Source: G963663315 sp963663315
Lineage (GTDB): Bacteria; Pseudomonadota; Gammaproteobacteria; Arenicellales; Poriferihabitantaceae
Length of the DNA: 64,000 nucleotides
Direction: 5' to 3'
Assembly (NCBI GenBank): GCA_963663315.1
Contig: OY760176.1
Coordinates: forward strand, 2,108,001-2,172,000
Under the pieces are notes generated by a model. It was not told the origin of the DNA, made no database searches, and was given only the letters and a program-made list of their open reading frames with translations. Within the stretch, counting starts at the first letter, position 1. Each line of letters starts with the position of its first letter. Both the position numbers and the translations under genes were made by a program. Of the stretch, positions 44,603 through 52,455 are shown one piece after another.

Positions 44603-44836
44603 ATGTTCATCGTCAATGTTCATCAAGCCAAGACCCAGCTCTCCCGACTACTGGCACAAGTCGAGGCTGGCGAGGATGTCGTGATATCCCGACGAGGCGA
44701 ACCTGTCGCGCGGCTTGTTGGCTGCAAGCTTCGAAGCAAGCGGCAACCCGATGTACTCAAGGGGAAAGTCGTCATTCCAGAGAGCTTCTTCGACCCGTTG
44801 TCGGAGGAGGAACTGACGGCATGGGAAGGTAAGTAG
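44603..44836 (+). CDS. Phd/YefM-type antitoxin
   Basis: Type II antitoxin of 77 residues. MFIVNVHQAKTQLSRLLAQV and GEDVVISRRGEPVARLV form the conserved Phd/YefM DNA-binding half, and the tail GKVVIPESFFDPLSEEEL is the toxin-wrapping segment of the subgroup paired with PIN toxins. It is intact, but the toxin that follows is broken, so it may persist as an orphan antidote or repressor. Confidence 0.88.
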   Translation: MFIVNVHQAKTQLSRLLAQVEAGEDVVISRRGEPVARLVGCKLRSKRQPDVLKGKVVIPESFFDPLSEEELTAWEGK

Positions 44837-44979
44837 CGGCGCGAACACTGCTGGATACCCATGCGTTTCTTTGGTGGGTTGCGGACAGCGGGCGCCTGTC
44901 TGGAATAGCACACAGCGTGACCGCGGACGAGTCGAATAACATCATGGTCAGTGCGGCGTCCGCTGATTCATACGTCTGA
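44833..44979 (+). pseudogene. Truncated VapC-like PIN toxin
   Basis: Overlapping the antitoxin stop, a frame reads RTLLDTHAFLWWVADSGRLSG ending in IMVSAAS and then ADSYV and a stop. LLDTHAFLWW is the PIN-domain start with the first catalytic Asp. An intact toxin would continue to about 130 residues with three more acidic residues; here it ends after about 48. There is also no normal start codon (the frame begins GTA at 44833). It is a dead toxin. Confidence 0.75.
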
Positions 44980-44994
44980 AGGGGGCAATAATAA

Positions 44995-45861
44995 ATGTTG
45001 ACGTTCAACTCAATAGATGTGGAAACCGCAAATGCTGACCGTGCTAGTATCTGCCAGATTGGAATCGTTCACGTTCGAGAAGGTAAAATCGAGGATCAAT
45101 GGCAGACCCTGATCAACCCGGAGGCTGGGTTCGATACGTGGAATGTATCAATCCACGGGATAGATGAACCGGACGTTATAAATAGCCCTACACTCCCGAA
45201 GGTTCGTGCTGAGTTGCACGCTCGATTACGGAGTTCTGTTCTCGTCAGCCATACTTCGTTCGACCGTGTTGCATTTGAACGTGCAATGACGCGCTATGAT
45301 CTCGAACAGCTTCAGGTCACATGGCTCGACAGCGCAAGAATCGCAAGACGGGCATGGCCGGAACGCTATGGACAAAGGGGCTACGATCTCAAGAATATCG
45401 CGAGAGACCTTGATATTTCATTCAGGCATCATGACGCGCTTGAAGACGCCAGAGCCGCCGCAGAGATTGTGCTCAGCGCATGCGCTGCCACGAATACAGA
45501 CATAGAGGGTTGGTTGCTCCGAGTTGGGCGTCCCATTACAGGGAGTTCGTCAAGTTCAACACTGTCGACAAAACGTGAACGGAACGTGGATGGAGCGCTG
45601 TCTGGTGAAACAATCGTATTCACCGGCGAGCTTGCCATTCCTCGAAAGGAAGCGGCCGATATGGCGGTGGAAGCAGGATGTGAAGTTGTCCGCAGTGTCA
45701 GCAAAAAAGTTACGATGCTTGTGGTGGGTATTCAGGACAAGAGCAAACTCAATGGGTATGTGAAGAGCAGCAAACACCGGAAGGCTGAAGATCTGATTGA
45801 GCAAGGTGTGAATATTCAGATACTTTCGGAGTGCGATTTCTCAGAACTCACGAGGGTGTAA
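44995..45861 (+). CDS. DEDDh exonuclease with C-terminal BRCT domain
   Basis: A 288-residue protein joining a DnaQ-like 3'-5' exonuclease to a BRCT domain. FNSIDVETA supplies the first Asp and Glu, LVSHTSFDRVAFER the second Asp, and FRHHDALEDARAAAEI the His and last Asp. The BRCT domain (about 200-285) begins LSGETIVFTGELAIPRKEAAD and includes VTMLVVGIQDKSKLNGYV, like that of DNA ligase A. Similar proteins are annotated as polymerase III epsilon-like exonucleases, and some accompany DNA repair or mobile elements. It is in a belt of toxin-antitoxin genes and starts 15 bases after the dead toxin. Confidence 0.85.
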   Translation: MLTFNSIDVETANADRASICQIGIVHVREGKIEDQWQTLINPEAGFDTWNVSIHGIDEPDVINSPTLPKVRAELHARLRSSVLVSHTSFDRVAFERAMTRYDLEQLQVTWLDSARIARRAWPERYGQRGYDLKNIARDLDISFRHHDALEDARAAAEIVLSACAATNTDIEGWLLRVGRPITGSSSSSTLSTKRERNVDGALSGETIVFTGELAIPRKEAADMAVEAGCEVVRSVSKKVTMLVVGIQDKSKLNGYVKSSKHRKAEDLIEQGVNIQILSECDFSELTRV

Positions 45862-45911
45862 ATAAAACTGTGTAAATGGTCATCCACTATAATTCCCATT
45901 ATGAGGAAAAG

Positions 45912-46182
45912 ATGACCAAGCTAACTAAAAAAACAAGTATCCCTGCTCAACGAGTTGCTGGAAGATTTCAAGGGCAATACCGAAGCCGTCCTGGGCCAGC
46001 ATGGCCTGATGAACAAGTTACTAAAGCGCGTGGTTGAAGCCATGTTGGATGGGGAGTTGACCAGCCATCTGGGATACGCGCCCCATGATCCAGTCGGCCA
46101 TGGCACCGGCAATTCCCGCAACGGCTACTCCGCGAAGAAGGTTCAGAGCAAAGACGGCGAGTTGGAACTGGAGATTGAATAA
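45912..46182 (+). pseudogene. IS256-family transposase, N-terminal fragment with frameshift
   Basis: The start MTKLTKKTS at 45912 shifts frame near 45935 into SLLNELLEDFKGN and then runs GLMNKLLKRVVEAMLDGELTSHLGYAPHD and GTGNSRNGYSAKKV, which is the standard N-terminal part of IS256 transposases. It ends at DGELELEIE where relatives continue with PRDRNGSFEP, so the DDE catalytic domain is lost. The left end of the element may be near 45867, where TGTGTAAATGGTC occurs. The fragment stop and the next start share bases (TAATG). Confidence 0.8.
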
Positions 46183-46460
46183 TGAAATTAAGAAATTTTG
46201 ATATATCAGAAAGCCTGGATAGTCCGGAGATGATCAGAGAGTATCTACAGCAGGTGATCGCAAATGGCGATATGGTCGAACTGACCAGAGCCATTGGGCA
46301 TGTAGCGAAAGCGAACGGCATGACGGAGCTTGCTGCTAAAACAGGAATTGGCCGCGAGAGTCTTTATCGGTCACTATCCGGTGAAGTGTCACCGAGAGTG
46401 GATGCACTGGCCAGGGTTTTGGCTGCTTATGACTTGCGCCTGGATATAGCCCCGATTTGA
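46182..46460 (+). CDS. HigA-like addiction module antidote, orphan
   Basis: A 92-residue antitoxin of the 'probable addiction module antidote' family (TIGR02684 type). The N-terminus SESLDSPEMIREYLQQVIANGD binds the toxin in relatives and the second half (MTELAAKTGIGRESLYRSLSG) is an XRE-type helix-turn-helix, ending ARVLAAYDLRLDI. In intact modules a RelE/HigB-type toxin gene precedes it; here that place is taken by the IS256 fragment. The toxin is missing from this locus. Confidence 0.85.
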   Translation: MKLRNFDISESLDSPEMIREYLQQVIANGDMVELTRAIGHVAKANGMTELAAKTGIGRESLYRSLSGEVSPRVDALARVLAAYDLRLDIAPI

Positions 46461-46600
46461 AATAAAGTACAGGTCGCGCAAGACTTCAAGCGGGTCGTGA
46501 GCGCGACTTTATACGAGTGTCCTGAGGACGATCTTGCGTTTGCTCCTGACAAGGCATGATCGCTTTTGAACGGATTGTCGGAGGTGTTTGGAACATGTCT

Positions 46601-46678
46601 GACAGGCGCTCTATCTCCGAATAGAATAATAAACTGATTCAGCGCAGCCTTCCAGTCCCGGACCGGCATCGTCCATTT
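46601..46678 (-). pseudogene. IS256-family transposase, C-terminal fragment
   Basis: On the minus strand, KWTMPVRDWKAALNQFIILFGDRAPV corresponds to the last 25 or so residues of IS256 transposases (MPIRNWxxALNQFAIxFEDR). No other part of the transposase is near, and its orientation is opposite to the N-terminal fragment at 45912. The frame continues past the normal end into unrelated codons. Confidence 0.65.
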
Positions 46679-47800
46679 TTAGTGGATACCAATATTCACA
46701 ATCTGTTTTAACTTGTTTCCTTGGTAGGGCTCCAGAAATTCTTCATGTTGGAGCCTACCAACAACTATCCCTGGACTTACACCGACAGCCTCTGAAAATT
46801 TCAAGATGCTTTGGTTAGAGTACTCATCATATTTCACAAACTCAGCAAAAAGATCTGGTGGAATGAGTGTGTCCGCTGCAAATCTATTAGCCTCATCTTC
46901 CTGTTTCTGTATTGTTGGATCTACAATCTTGTCTGACAGATCATCAACCGCATTGTCTAACACAAATGCATGTGTTTTTCTGTGGAGAAGTAAATGCGCT
47001 AACTCGTGGAAAAAAGTAAACCACAATCTATCGTCAGTTTTATATCTGTTTGACAAAGCAATCAGTGCTTTTCGAGAAGATAACCATCTTGCACATCCAC
47101 TTATTCCAGTGTTCTTGAATCCTGGCACCAATACAAAAGCAATGCCAATTGATGCACAAATTGATTGTGCTAATGGAATGCCTTTTTCTACGTTATATGT
47201 AGTACAGCCTCTGAGCTTCTCAATCGAACTAACAACTGCTGTGGTGTCAAAATCCGAAATTTCAAACTCATTCGCGAAGTGTTCTGTGGCACGCACCCAG
47301 GCAGATATATACTCAACGCTTATATCAATTTTTCTGGTCTGCCTGAAAGAGACTCTGGACGCTATCCACACTTCATTCCAACTCTCAGGAGAAGACACAC
47401 CCAAAAACGACAAAATTGCTTCCAGATTATCGGATGCACCTCTGGTTTCAGGAATCAACCCCAATAATTTGAGCTCTTTAATTGGAAATTTCTTACTCCA
47501 ATCTATCCAATGTTGAGCTTTTTCGACAAACTCCTCTCTCGCAGCAATTTCATCAAACTGCCGCTGCAAATTAAGCCAAAAATGTGCCGGTCTACTGAAT
47601 ACTTTTTCCAGTACCAGAGAAGTTGATGGGGTAATTGGTGCTTTTCCATTACAGATTTCACTAATGGTTTTTGGGGTAATTCCAGAACGTCTTGACAAAT
47701 CTCGTTGATTCCAAACATTACTTTCCAAATACTCTAAAAGCACCTCTCCCGGATGGAGGGCGCCTATTGGTCCCATAACTGTATAGTCAGTATCAATCAT
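46679..47800 (-). CDS. XRE HTH protein fused to ImmA/IrrE metallopeptidase domain
   Basis: A 373-residue protein with HigA-like N-terminus: HPGEVLLEYLESNVWNQRDLSRRSGITPKTISEICNG (about 17-55) is a helix-turn-helix, and the C-terminal half has FTFFHELAHLLLH (zinc HExxH) and EDEANRFAADTLIP, the ImmA/IrrE signature. Such proteins act as antitoxins or as protease-regulators of mobile elements and stress genes. No toxin gene adjoins it. It is visibly AT-richer than its surroundings and probably acquired. It lies immediately beyond the IS256 C-terminal fragment. Confidence 0.88.
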   Translation of the reverse strand: MIDTDYTVMGPIGALHPGEVLLEYLESNVWNQRDLSRRSGITPKTISEICNGKAPITPSTSLVLEKVFSRPAHFWLNLQRQFDEIAAREEFVEKAQHWIDWSKKFPIKELKLLGLIPETRGASDNLEAILSFLGVSSPESWNEVWIASRVSFRQTRKIDISVEYISAWVRATEHFANEFEISDFDTTAVVSSIEKLRGCTTYNVEKGIPLAQSICASIGIAFVLVPGFKNTGISGCARWLSSRKALIALSNRYKTDDRLWFTFFHELAHLLLHRKTHAFVLDNAVDDLSDKIVDPTIQKQEDEANRFAADTLIPPDLFAEFVKYDEYSNQSILKFSEAVGVSPGIVVGRLQHEEFLEPYQGNKLKQIVNIGIH

Positions 47801-47910
47801 GCGTATCTACTATGTTTTCAATCGCTACTTCACCCGGATGATTCCGATAACGATGAGTCGGAACACAAAGCCTGAGTGAGGGCTCAGGTGTGAACCGGTA
47901 GTGACCCGGA

Positions 47911-48654
47911 CTACATTGTGCTCACTTTCAGCCATATCTTACGGAGAAGATAGCGAAGGGGAAACCAGAAACCGATAGTTTGAATTTGATAAATTTGTAA
48001 TTTGAACCATCTTTTCCTCAAGAATGCCTTGCTCTGATTTCTTCCTATACTGTCAACTTTCGATTGGCTGGATGATTTGGAAATAGGGGGAGGGGATATG
48101 CCATAGGTTTGAAATGAGCCAAACAGGTATGGATATTTCATATCCAGATCAATGGCCATGTATCTTGGATAAAAGTTTGTGAACATTTGCGCAAATTTCC
48201 TGTCTATCATATAGCCAGTCATGCTGCTGGGGATGCGCTTGTAGATAATTAAATCAAAGCCTTTTGGCAGACTTTCCTTGATAAAGAATGGTCTTCGTTT
48301 ATTCATGTACAAACGAACGATATTCCAGTCATCAGGGAGGCAACCGGGAAGGATTTCCAGCAACTCGGGAAAATTATTCGAGAGAACGGCGTCGTCTTCA
48401 AGGATCACTCTGGCTGATTCATCGGTGTCCAGCATATCCGCCATACATTGCAGGTGGCTCGCATAGCAACCAATTTCCCCATCACCAATGGGGCTGTCCT
48501 TAAATTGCGGTTTCCATTGTTCAGGGATATTCGCACCCCAAAATGCCGGGAACCTGGTAAATGCAAGACCCTGATCATCCAGCTGGTGCGTTATAGCATT
48601 GAGCCGGTCGCGGTCTTCATCCAGGTTAATAACATAAATTGGTATCTGGCTCAT
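47911..48654 (-). CDS. Glycosyltransferase family 25 (LPS) protein
   Basis: GT25-type enzyme like LgtB/LpsA that adds galactose or glucose to LPS. IPIYVINLDEDRDRLNAI is the nucleotide-sugar start, GEIGCYASHLQCM and RVILEDDAVLSN (metal-binding acidic cluster) follow, and SSMTGYMIDRKFAQMF plus AIDLDMKYP match the C-terminal half. Length 247 residues. It stands alone in the accessory belt. Confidence 0.88.
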   Translation of the reverse strand: MSQIPIYVINLDEDRDRLNAITHQLDDQGLAFTRFPAFWGANIPEQWKPQFKDSPIGDGEIGCYASHLQCMADMLDTDESARVILEDDAVLSNNFPELLEILPGCLPDDWNIVRLYMNKRRPFFIKESLPKGFDLIIYKRIPSSMTGYMIDRKFAQMFTNFYPRYMAIDLDMKYPYLFGSFQTYGISPPPISKSSSQSKVDSIGRNQSKAFLRKRWFKLQIYQIQTIGFWFPLRYLLRKIWLKVSTM

Positions 48655-48880
48655 TGCGTATTCCCGCTAGGTGAATACTTGATCCATTTGAAGTTCAGGA
48701 TGCTGGGCTTGTGCGGATATATGATCCTGCCTCTGAAACTATAACATAGTCTATATAGTGTGTGTGGATGAGACGAGCTTAAGATGAATCCCGGGTGAAA
48801 AAATGGGAGACCTGGAGGTTCAGGTTCAGGTCTATGTATAAGTTCAGAAACCTTTGGCACTCCGCACCCGGAGGAACGCC
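48655..48880. other. Intergenic stretch between GT25 gene and transposase stub
   Basis: No gene is seen. On the minus strand there are AT-rich possible promoter boxes for the GT25 gene around 48735-48765 (CTATATAG and TTATAG). The direct repeat GGTTCAGGTTCAGG lies near 48820 within a small GACCTG...CAGGTC inverted repeat. Function unknown. Confidence 0.35.
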
Positions 48881-49083
48881 ATGCAATATCAACACATCGG
48901 ACACGGCATCAGGGGATTCTATCGAGCGGCCCGTTTAGGCAATCTACCGGGCATGAATACGCATGCCCAACACCGACTCAAAGTCCTCGATTTCTTTGAC
49001 CAACACGGGCTCGCCGCGACTTGCGATGCCTTTCCGGTCAGCCGAAGAACCCTGTATCGCTGGAAAGCCGCGTTGTCCTCAGT
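48881..49083 (+). pseudogene. Transposase/integrase N-terminal stub
   Basis: A well-placed GGAGG precedes the ATG at 48881. The frame reads MQYQHIGHGIRGFYRAARL, then HAQHRLKVLDFFDQHGLAAT and FPVSRRTLYRWKAAL, the helix-turn-helix head of an IS481/IS3-like integrase-type transposase. Around 49065-49084 it runs straight into the AbiEi reading frame region, and the DDE domain is missing. The continued codons after that point are out of frame with AbiEi and meaningless. Confidence 0.65.
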
Positions 49084-49887
49084 ATGGCGGAGCACGGCAC
49101 CAAGGAAGTGGAGCGCCAGCAAATCATCGACATGCTCGGCGTTAGCCCCCAAGCCGCCGATCATGTGATCCGCAGGCTGCGTCGCAAAGGTTGGCTGCAG
49201 CGCGCGAGTTGGGGCCGCTACCTGCTCATACCTCCCGAAATGGGACCGGACGCCCTCGGAGAAAGCAACGTCCTGGCACTCACCAGCCGGGTTGCCAACC
49301 CCTACTACTTCGGCTACGACACGGCTGCGATGTACTACGGGCTCACGACCCAGCATCGCCAGGTGATCCGACTGGTCACGCCGGTCCGTACCCGCAACCG
49401 CTGCGTACTCGATACGGAAGTCCGCATCGTCAATCCGGTCCAACGCAAGTTTTTCGGATTCGGCCCGGTTGACGTCCTGGGCTACACCGTCATGATGTCC
49501 GATCGGGAAAAGACGGTCATTGATTGCATTGATCGTCCCAGCCTCGCTGGCGGTGAGGGAGAAGCGGCCGCCATCCTGGCAACGGCATGCCGACGCATCA
49601 ACTGGCACAGGGCGATCGCCTATCTGGAGCGGATGACCTCGCGGACACTCACGCGACGCTTCGGATGGTTGGCAGATCATTCTGGCGCCACGATGCCCGA
49701 CGACGTGCACTCGCATCTTCGCGATCTTGCGAAGGGAAGCGGCAAATCATTTCTCGGACCCAGAATCCCCAAACCTGGCGCAATTGGCTATCAGGACAGT
49801 TGGCAACTCACTGTCAACATTGCCAGCCACGAATTGCGCGACAGCGCCGGTATCGCGCGGCGACACTCTGTCGACCGGGAGCGCTGA
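49084..49887 (+). CDS. AbiEi-family type IV antitoxin
   Basis: Antitoxin and transcriptional regulator of an AbiE-type toxin-antitoxin/abortive infection pair. The N-terminal winged helix reads VERQQIIDMLGVSPQAADHVIRRLRRKGWLQRASWGRYLLI; the C-terminal part has NPYYFGYDTAAMYYGLTTQHRQVI, VRIVNPVQRKFFGF and MSDREKTVIDCIDRP. The start at 49084 is the first Met after the transposase junction; an in-frame stretch before it (LESRVVLS) may be part of the old N-terminus. The protein is nearly complete, about 267 residues. The toxin gene normally next is reduced to a stub. Confidence 0.82.
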   Translation: MAEHGTKEVERQQIIDMLGVSPQAADHVIRRLRRKGWLQRASWGRYLLIPPEMGPDALGESNVLALTSRVANPYYFGYDTAAMYYGLTTQHRQVIRLVTPVRTRNRCVLDTEVRIVNPVQRKFFGFGPVDVLGYTVMMSDREKTVIDCIDRPSLAGGEGEAAAILATACRRINWHRAIAYLERMTSRTLTRRFGWLADHSGATMPDDVHSHLRDLAKGSGKSFLGPRIPKPGAIGYQDSWQLTVNIASHELRDSAGIARRHSVDRER

Positions 49888-49890
49888 GCC

Positions 49891-49980
49891 ATGCTGACCC
49901 ACCCGCAAGTCCAACGCTACTCTGCCGAAGCCGGGGCCTTCGATTGGGACGATCTCCGGCAACTGGTACGGAGGACACAG
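49891..49980 (+). pseudogene. Stub of an AbiEii-like toxin gene
   Basis: Three bases after the AbiEi stop, an ATG opens MLTHPQVQRYSAEAGAFDWD and then DLRQLVRRTQAI, which looks like the start of an AbiEii nucleotidyltransferase toxin in the expected operon place. After about residue 30 the similarity ends and low-complexity codons continue in frame into the next gene. The GSX10DxD nucleotidyltransferase motif is absent. Confidence 0.5.
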
Positions 49981-50121
49981 GCAATTAACCCGGCTCAGAT
50001 CACAGCTACTTGCCTAAGTAGTGCCGCTTCCCGATCTCCCTCACCACACGGAAAACGGCTCCATTCCTCAAGCTATTATCAATATAATACCCAGCAACAA
50101 CCCCATCCCGGAACCGGTAGC

Positions 50122-50944
50122 ATGGTCAAATCAGCGCGAACAAATCAATGGCCTCGCGTGAATGCTCTTCATTTCATTGTCGAGCACGGTGATTCCATTG
50201 ATTACTCGAAGGCTAAGCCACTTTCTCTTCGAGAAGGTGCTTTCGATGTTCAGGTCGAGAAAGGGAGTGCTTGCTTTACCATGAAGGATCACTACGCGGC
50301 CGTGGGAGAGGCTCGTGAAGAAATTCAAAAGTACATTGATGCATTGGAGTTTGAAGCCGCTTTGCGACACGGTCCTTTCGGATTCAAGCTCCGCTTCGAC
50401 CGGGCGGACATCGAGGATTGTGACCCGGCAGCCGAAACTGCCCCGTCACCGAACACATTGTCCGTGTCCTTTCGGGCGCATGGACGCGTGAGGCTCAACG
50501 TCCAATTGAAAACTGTGAAAAACAATTTTCCTCAGCCGCCAACCAGCCCTGTTAATGCGCTCGACCCCGACGTCCAACGCATGCTCGGGCGCTATCTCGG
50601 TTATCGGCAACGCCGGGAGCCGTTGTCGAGCATGGCCTATTTTTGTATTACTGTCGTTTGAAGCATCTGCGGGCAGAAGAATGGCGGCGAAGAAATATGG
50701 CATAACATTGCCAGTCCTGAATAAACTGTCCCGGTTGAGCTCAACCAAGGGCGGCCTTGGGGCCAGAAAGGCAGAAGGGATTCGGCAGGAATTGACAAAG
50801 AAAGAAAAACAGTTCCTGGAGGACTGTGTGAAGGTCATCATTCGCAGGGCGGCTGAAGTGGCCCACGACCCGAAGGCAGCACAACCAAAAATCACAATGG
50901 CCAATTTTTCCACGAACGGGCCTGAATCCGTCACTGATCCATGA
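50122..50944 (+). pseudogene. Unrecognised gene with a single-base frameshift
   Basis: I do not recognise this family. An ATG at 50122 opens 179 codons (VNALHFIVEHGDSIDYSKAK, then EIQKYIDALEFEAALRHG, then LGYRQRREPLSSMAYFCITVV) ending at a TGA near 50659. Removing one T from GTTTGA there joins it in frame to EASAGRRMAAKKYGITLPVL, then KKEKQFLEDCVKVIIRRAAEVAH, up to 50944, giving about 273 residues. The composition is soluble, mixed alpha/beta, without signal or transmembrane segments. The frameshift may be real decay or a sequencing error in a T run. Confidence 0.55.
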
Positions 50945-51033
50945 TTCGGGCACCGACGCGCTTCCGGCGGGTGGCACGCTGGTCGGGCTCGCCACGAACG
51001 ACAGCGGTGCCGGTACCGGGGGACGGAAACGGC

Positions 51034-51102
51034 GACCTTGAGACCCGCCGTCTGGAGGCTAGTTTCGGCTACGGCTTCGCAGCACTCGGCGGCCCGGAGA
51101 GG
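51034..51102 (+). pseudogene. Scrap of an outer-membrane/autotransporter barrel gene
   Basis: One short frame reads DLETRRLEASFGYGFAALGG, resembling the RLEAELGYGLPAFGG strand seen near the C-termini of large surface proteins with a beta barrel. No other part is found. The whole stretch 50945-51438 has no intact gene and appears to be a patchwork of gene pieces. Confidence 0.35.
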
Positions 51103-51198
51103 AGGGATCACCGTATCAGGAGGGCTGACTGCGATGGTGTCGGACCTGGATATTTTCCTGGCGGACCGAGGACCATAAGGCGGCCGTGTGTCGCTTCG

Positions 51199-51312
51199 TT
51201 AGGGAAATATCTTGCAAGAATGAATGCGGATGATATTTGTGCATCGGAACGTCTTCAGTTACAGACAGAATTCATGGAAAACAACCCCGATATCGGCATA
51301 TCGGGAGGCTAC
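51199..51312 (+). pseudogene. Fragment of a family 2 glycosyltransferase
   Basis: The frame contains LGKYLARMNADDICASERLQ followed by TEFMENNPDIGISGG. This matches the KYIARMDADDxxxPERLxxQVEFLExNPDIGVVG block of GT2 enzymes, where the DxD-type Asp pair binds the metal. About 38 residues remain; the rest is missing. Confidence 0.6.
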
Positions 51313-51438
51313 CATAGTGGTTTCGCTAGTAATGTCTTGATTATGCGATGTGCAAGTTTCTCCATATTCACTGGCGCTTTGGTGAGCCGGTATCCGCAAC
51401 TGTACTACTGTTGTTCCTGAAATACAGGATCAGGACAT

Positions 51439-52362
51439 TTATTCTTCAGAAGAATCGGATTTCCTGAAACGGCTCTTGAGCCTGGAAAACCAGCCTGTTT
51501 TCGGTTTTTTGATATCTGCCCCGATGTCGGCATACTGCTTGAGGTGTTCGCTGTCCGGGAAATTGAGTTCGAGCACTCTGCGGGCATCGCCTGACAGATC
51601 ACTTATTCCCATCTTCTGGTAACTCGACATCATCAGGGCAAGCGCCTCTTCGACGGAAGGAGTTGAGGCATAATTCTGGACGACCCCTTTGGCCCGGTTG
51701 ACCACTGCCACATGGGCATCCCTGGAGTAATAGTATTTCGCCACCGCAATTTCATTTTTCGCCATCGATTCAAGCAAGTGCTGGGCTCTCACTCGGGCAT
51801 CAGGGGCATACCGACTGTCAGGGAAACGTGTATACACCTCCTCGAACGCAATCAATGCATCATACATGGGCGACGCATCCCGGTCACTCAAGTCATCATA
51901 CCCAAGGAGCCTGCCAAAGAACGACGGGTCTTCCTCAAAACCTGTCAGGCCTTTCAAATAATAGACATAGTCCACAGAGTCATGGGTTGGGTTAAGCTTG
52001 ATGAACCGGTCTGCGGCCGCCAGAGCCAGCCCGGTCTGATCGCTTCGATAATAAATATAGACCGTGTCGATCTGAGCCTGTATTGCGTAATTGCCGTAGG
52101 GATATCTCGCTTCCAGCGTCCGCAACTGTCCGAGGGCCGTTTCCCAATTTCTTTTTTCCATGCTTTCTCTGGCTTCGCTGTACAGCTCCTCAGCAGTTTT
52201 ATCCTCTTGATCCTCTTGATCCTCTTTATCCTTGTTGAAAATTGCACATCCGGTCGCCAACAGGCAGGATAAAATAATGACAAACAGCCGGACAGCCACT
52301 TGCCTGCTCCACTGATAGTCACTGAAAAACCGGTTTCCAACAGCTTTGATTGAAATTAGCAT
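51439..52362 (-). CDS. bamD: Outer membrane assembly lipoprotein BamD
   Basis: Essential TPR lipoprotein of the BAM complex that inserts outer-membrane barrels. LSCLLATGC is the lipobox, with the acylated Cys at 39 from this ATG; a GTG at 52299, with GGAGCAGG upstream, would give a shorter, more standard signal of 17 residues. TPR pairs follow (TAEELYSEARESMEKRNWETAL, ARYPYGNYAIQAQIDTVYIYY, RFPDSRYAPDARVRAQHL). The linker after the lipid anchor is KDKEDQEDQEDK, made by a short DNA repeat. Divergent from rluD, the usual arrangement. Confidence 0.93.
   Translation of the reverse strand: MLISIKAVGNRFFSDYQWSRQVAVRLFVIILSCLLATGCAIFNKDKEDQEDQEDKTAEELYSEARESMEKRNWETALGQLRTLEARYPYGNYAIQAQIDTVYIYYRSDQTGLALAAADRFIKLNPTHDSVDYVYYLKGLTGFEEDPSFFGRLLGYDDLSDRDASPMYDALIAFEEVYTRFPDSRYAPDARVRAQHLLESMAKNEIAVAKYYYSRDAHVAVVNRAKGVVQNYASTPSVEEALALMMSSYQKMGISDLSGDARRVLELNFPDSEHLKQYADIGADIKKPKTGWFSRLKSRFRKSDSSEE
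52202..52228. repeat. Three tandem 9-base repeats inside bamD
   Basis: TCCTCTTGA occurs twice in a row followed by TCCTCTTTA. On the coding strand this gives three copies of an acidic triplet (EDQ-type) in the linker just after the lipidated Cys. The unit is a multiple of three, so copy changes would alter linker length without breaking the frame. Confidence 0.7.
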
Positions 52363-52455
52363 GGAATTAATTTTTTATGGCGTAGAATTGGATTTGCTTG
52401 ATTGGGGCCGCAATTATAATAATTCAAGTACTCATTGTGCCATAACTAATTCGAA

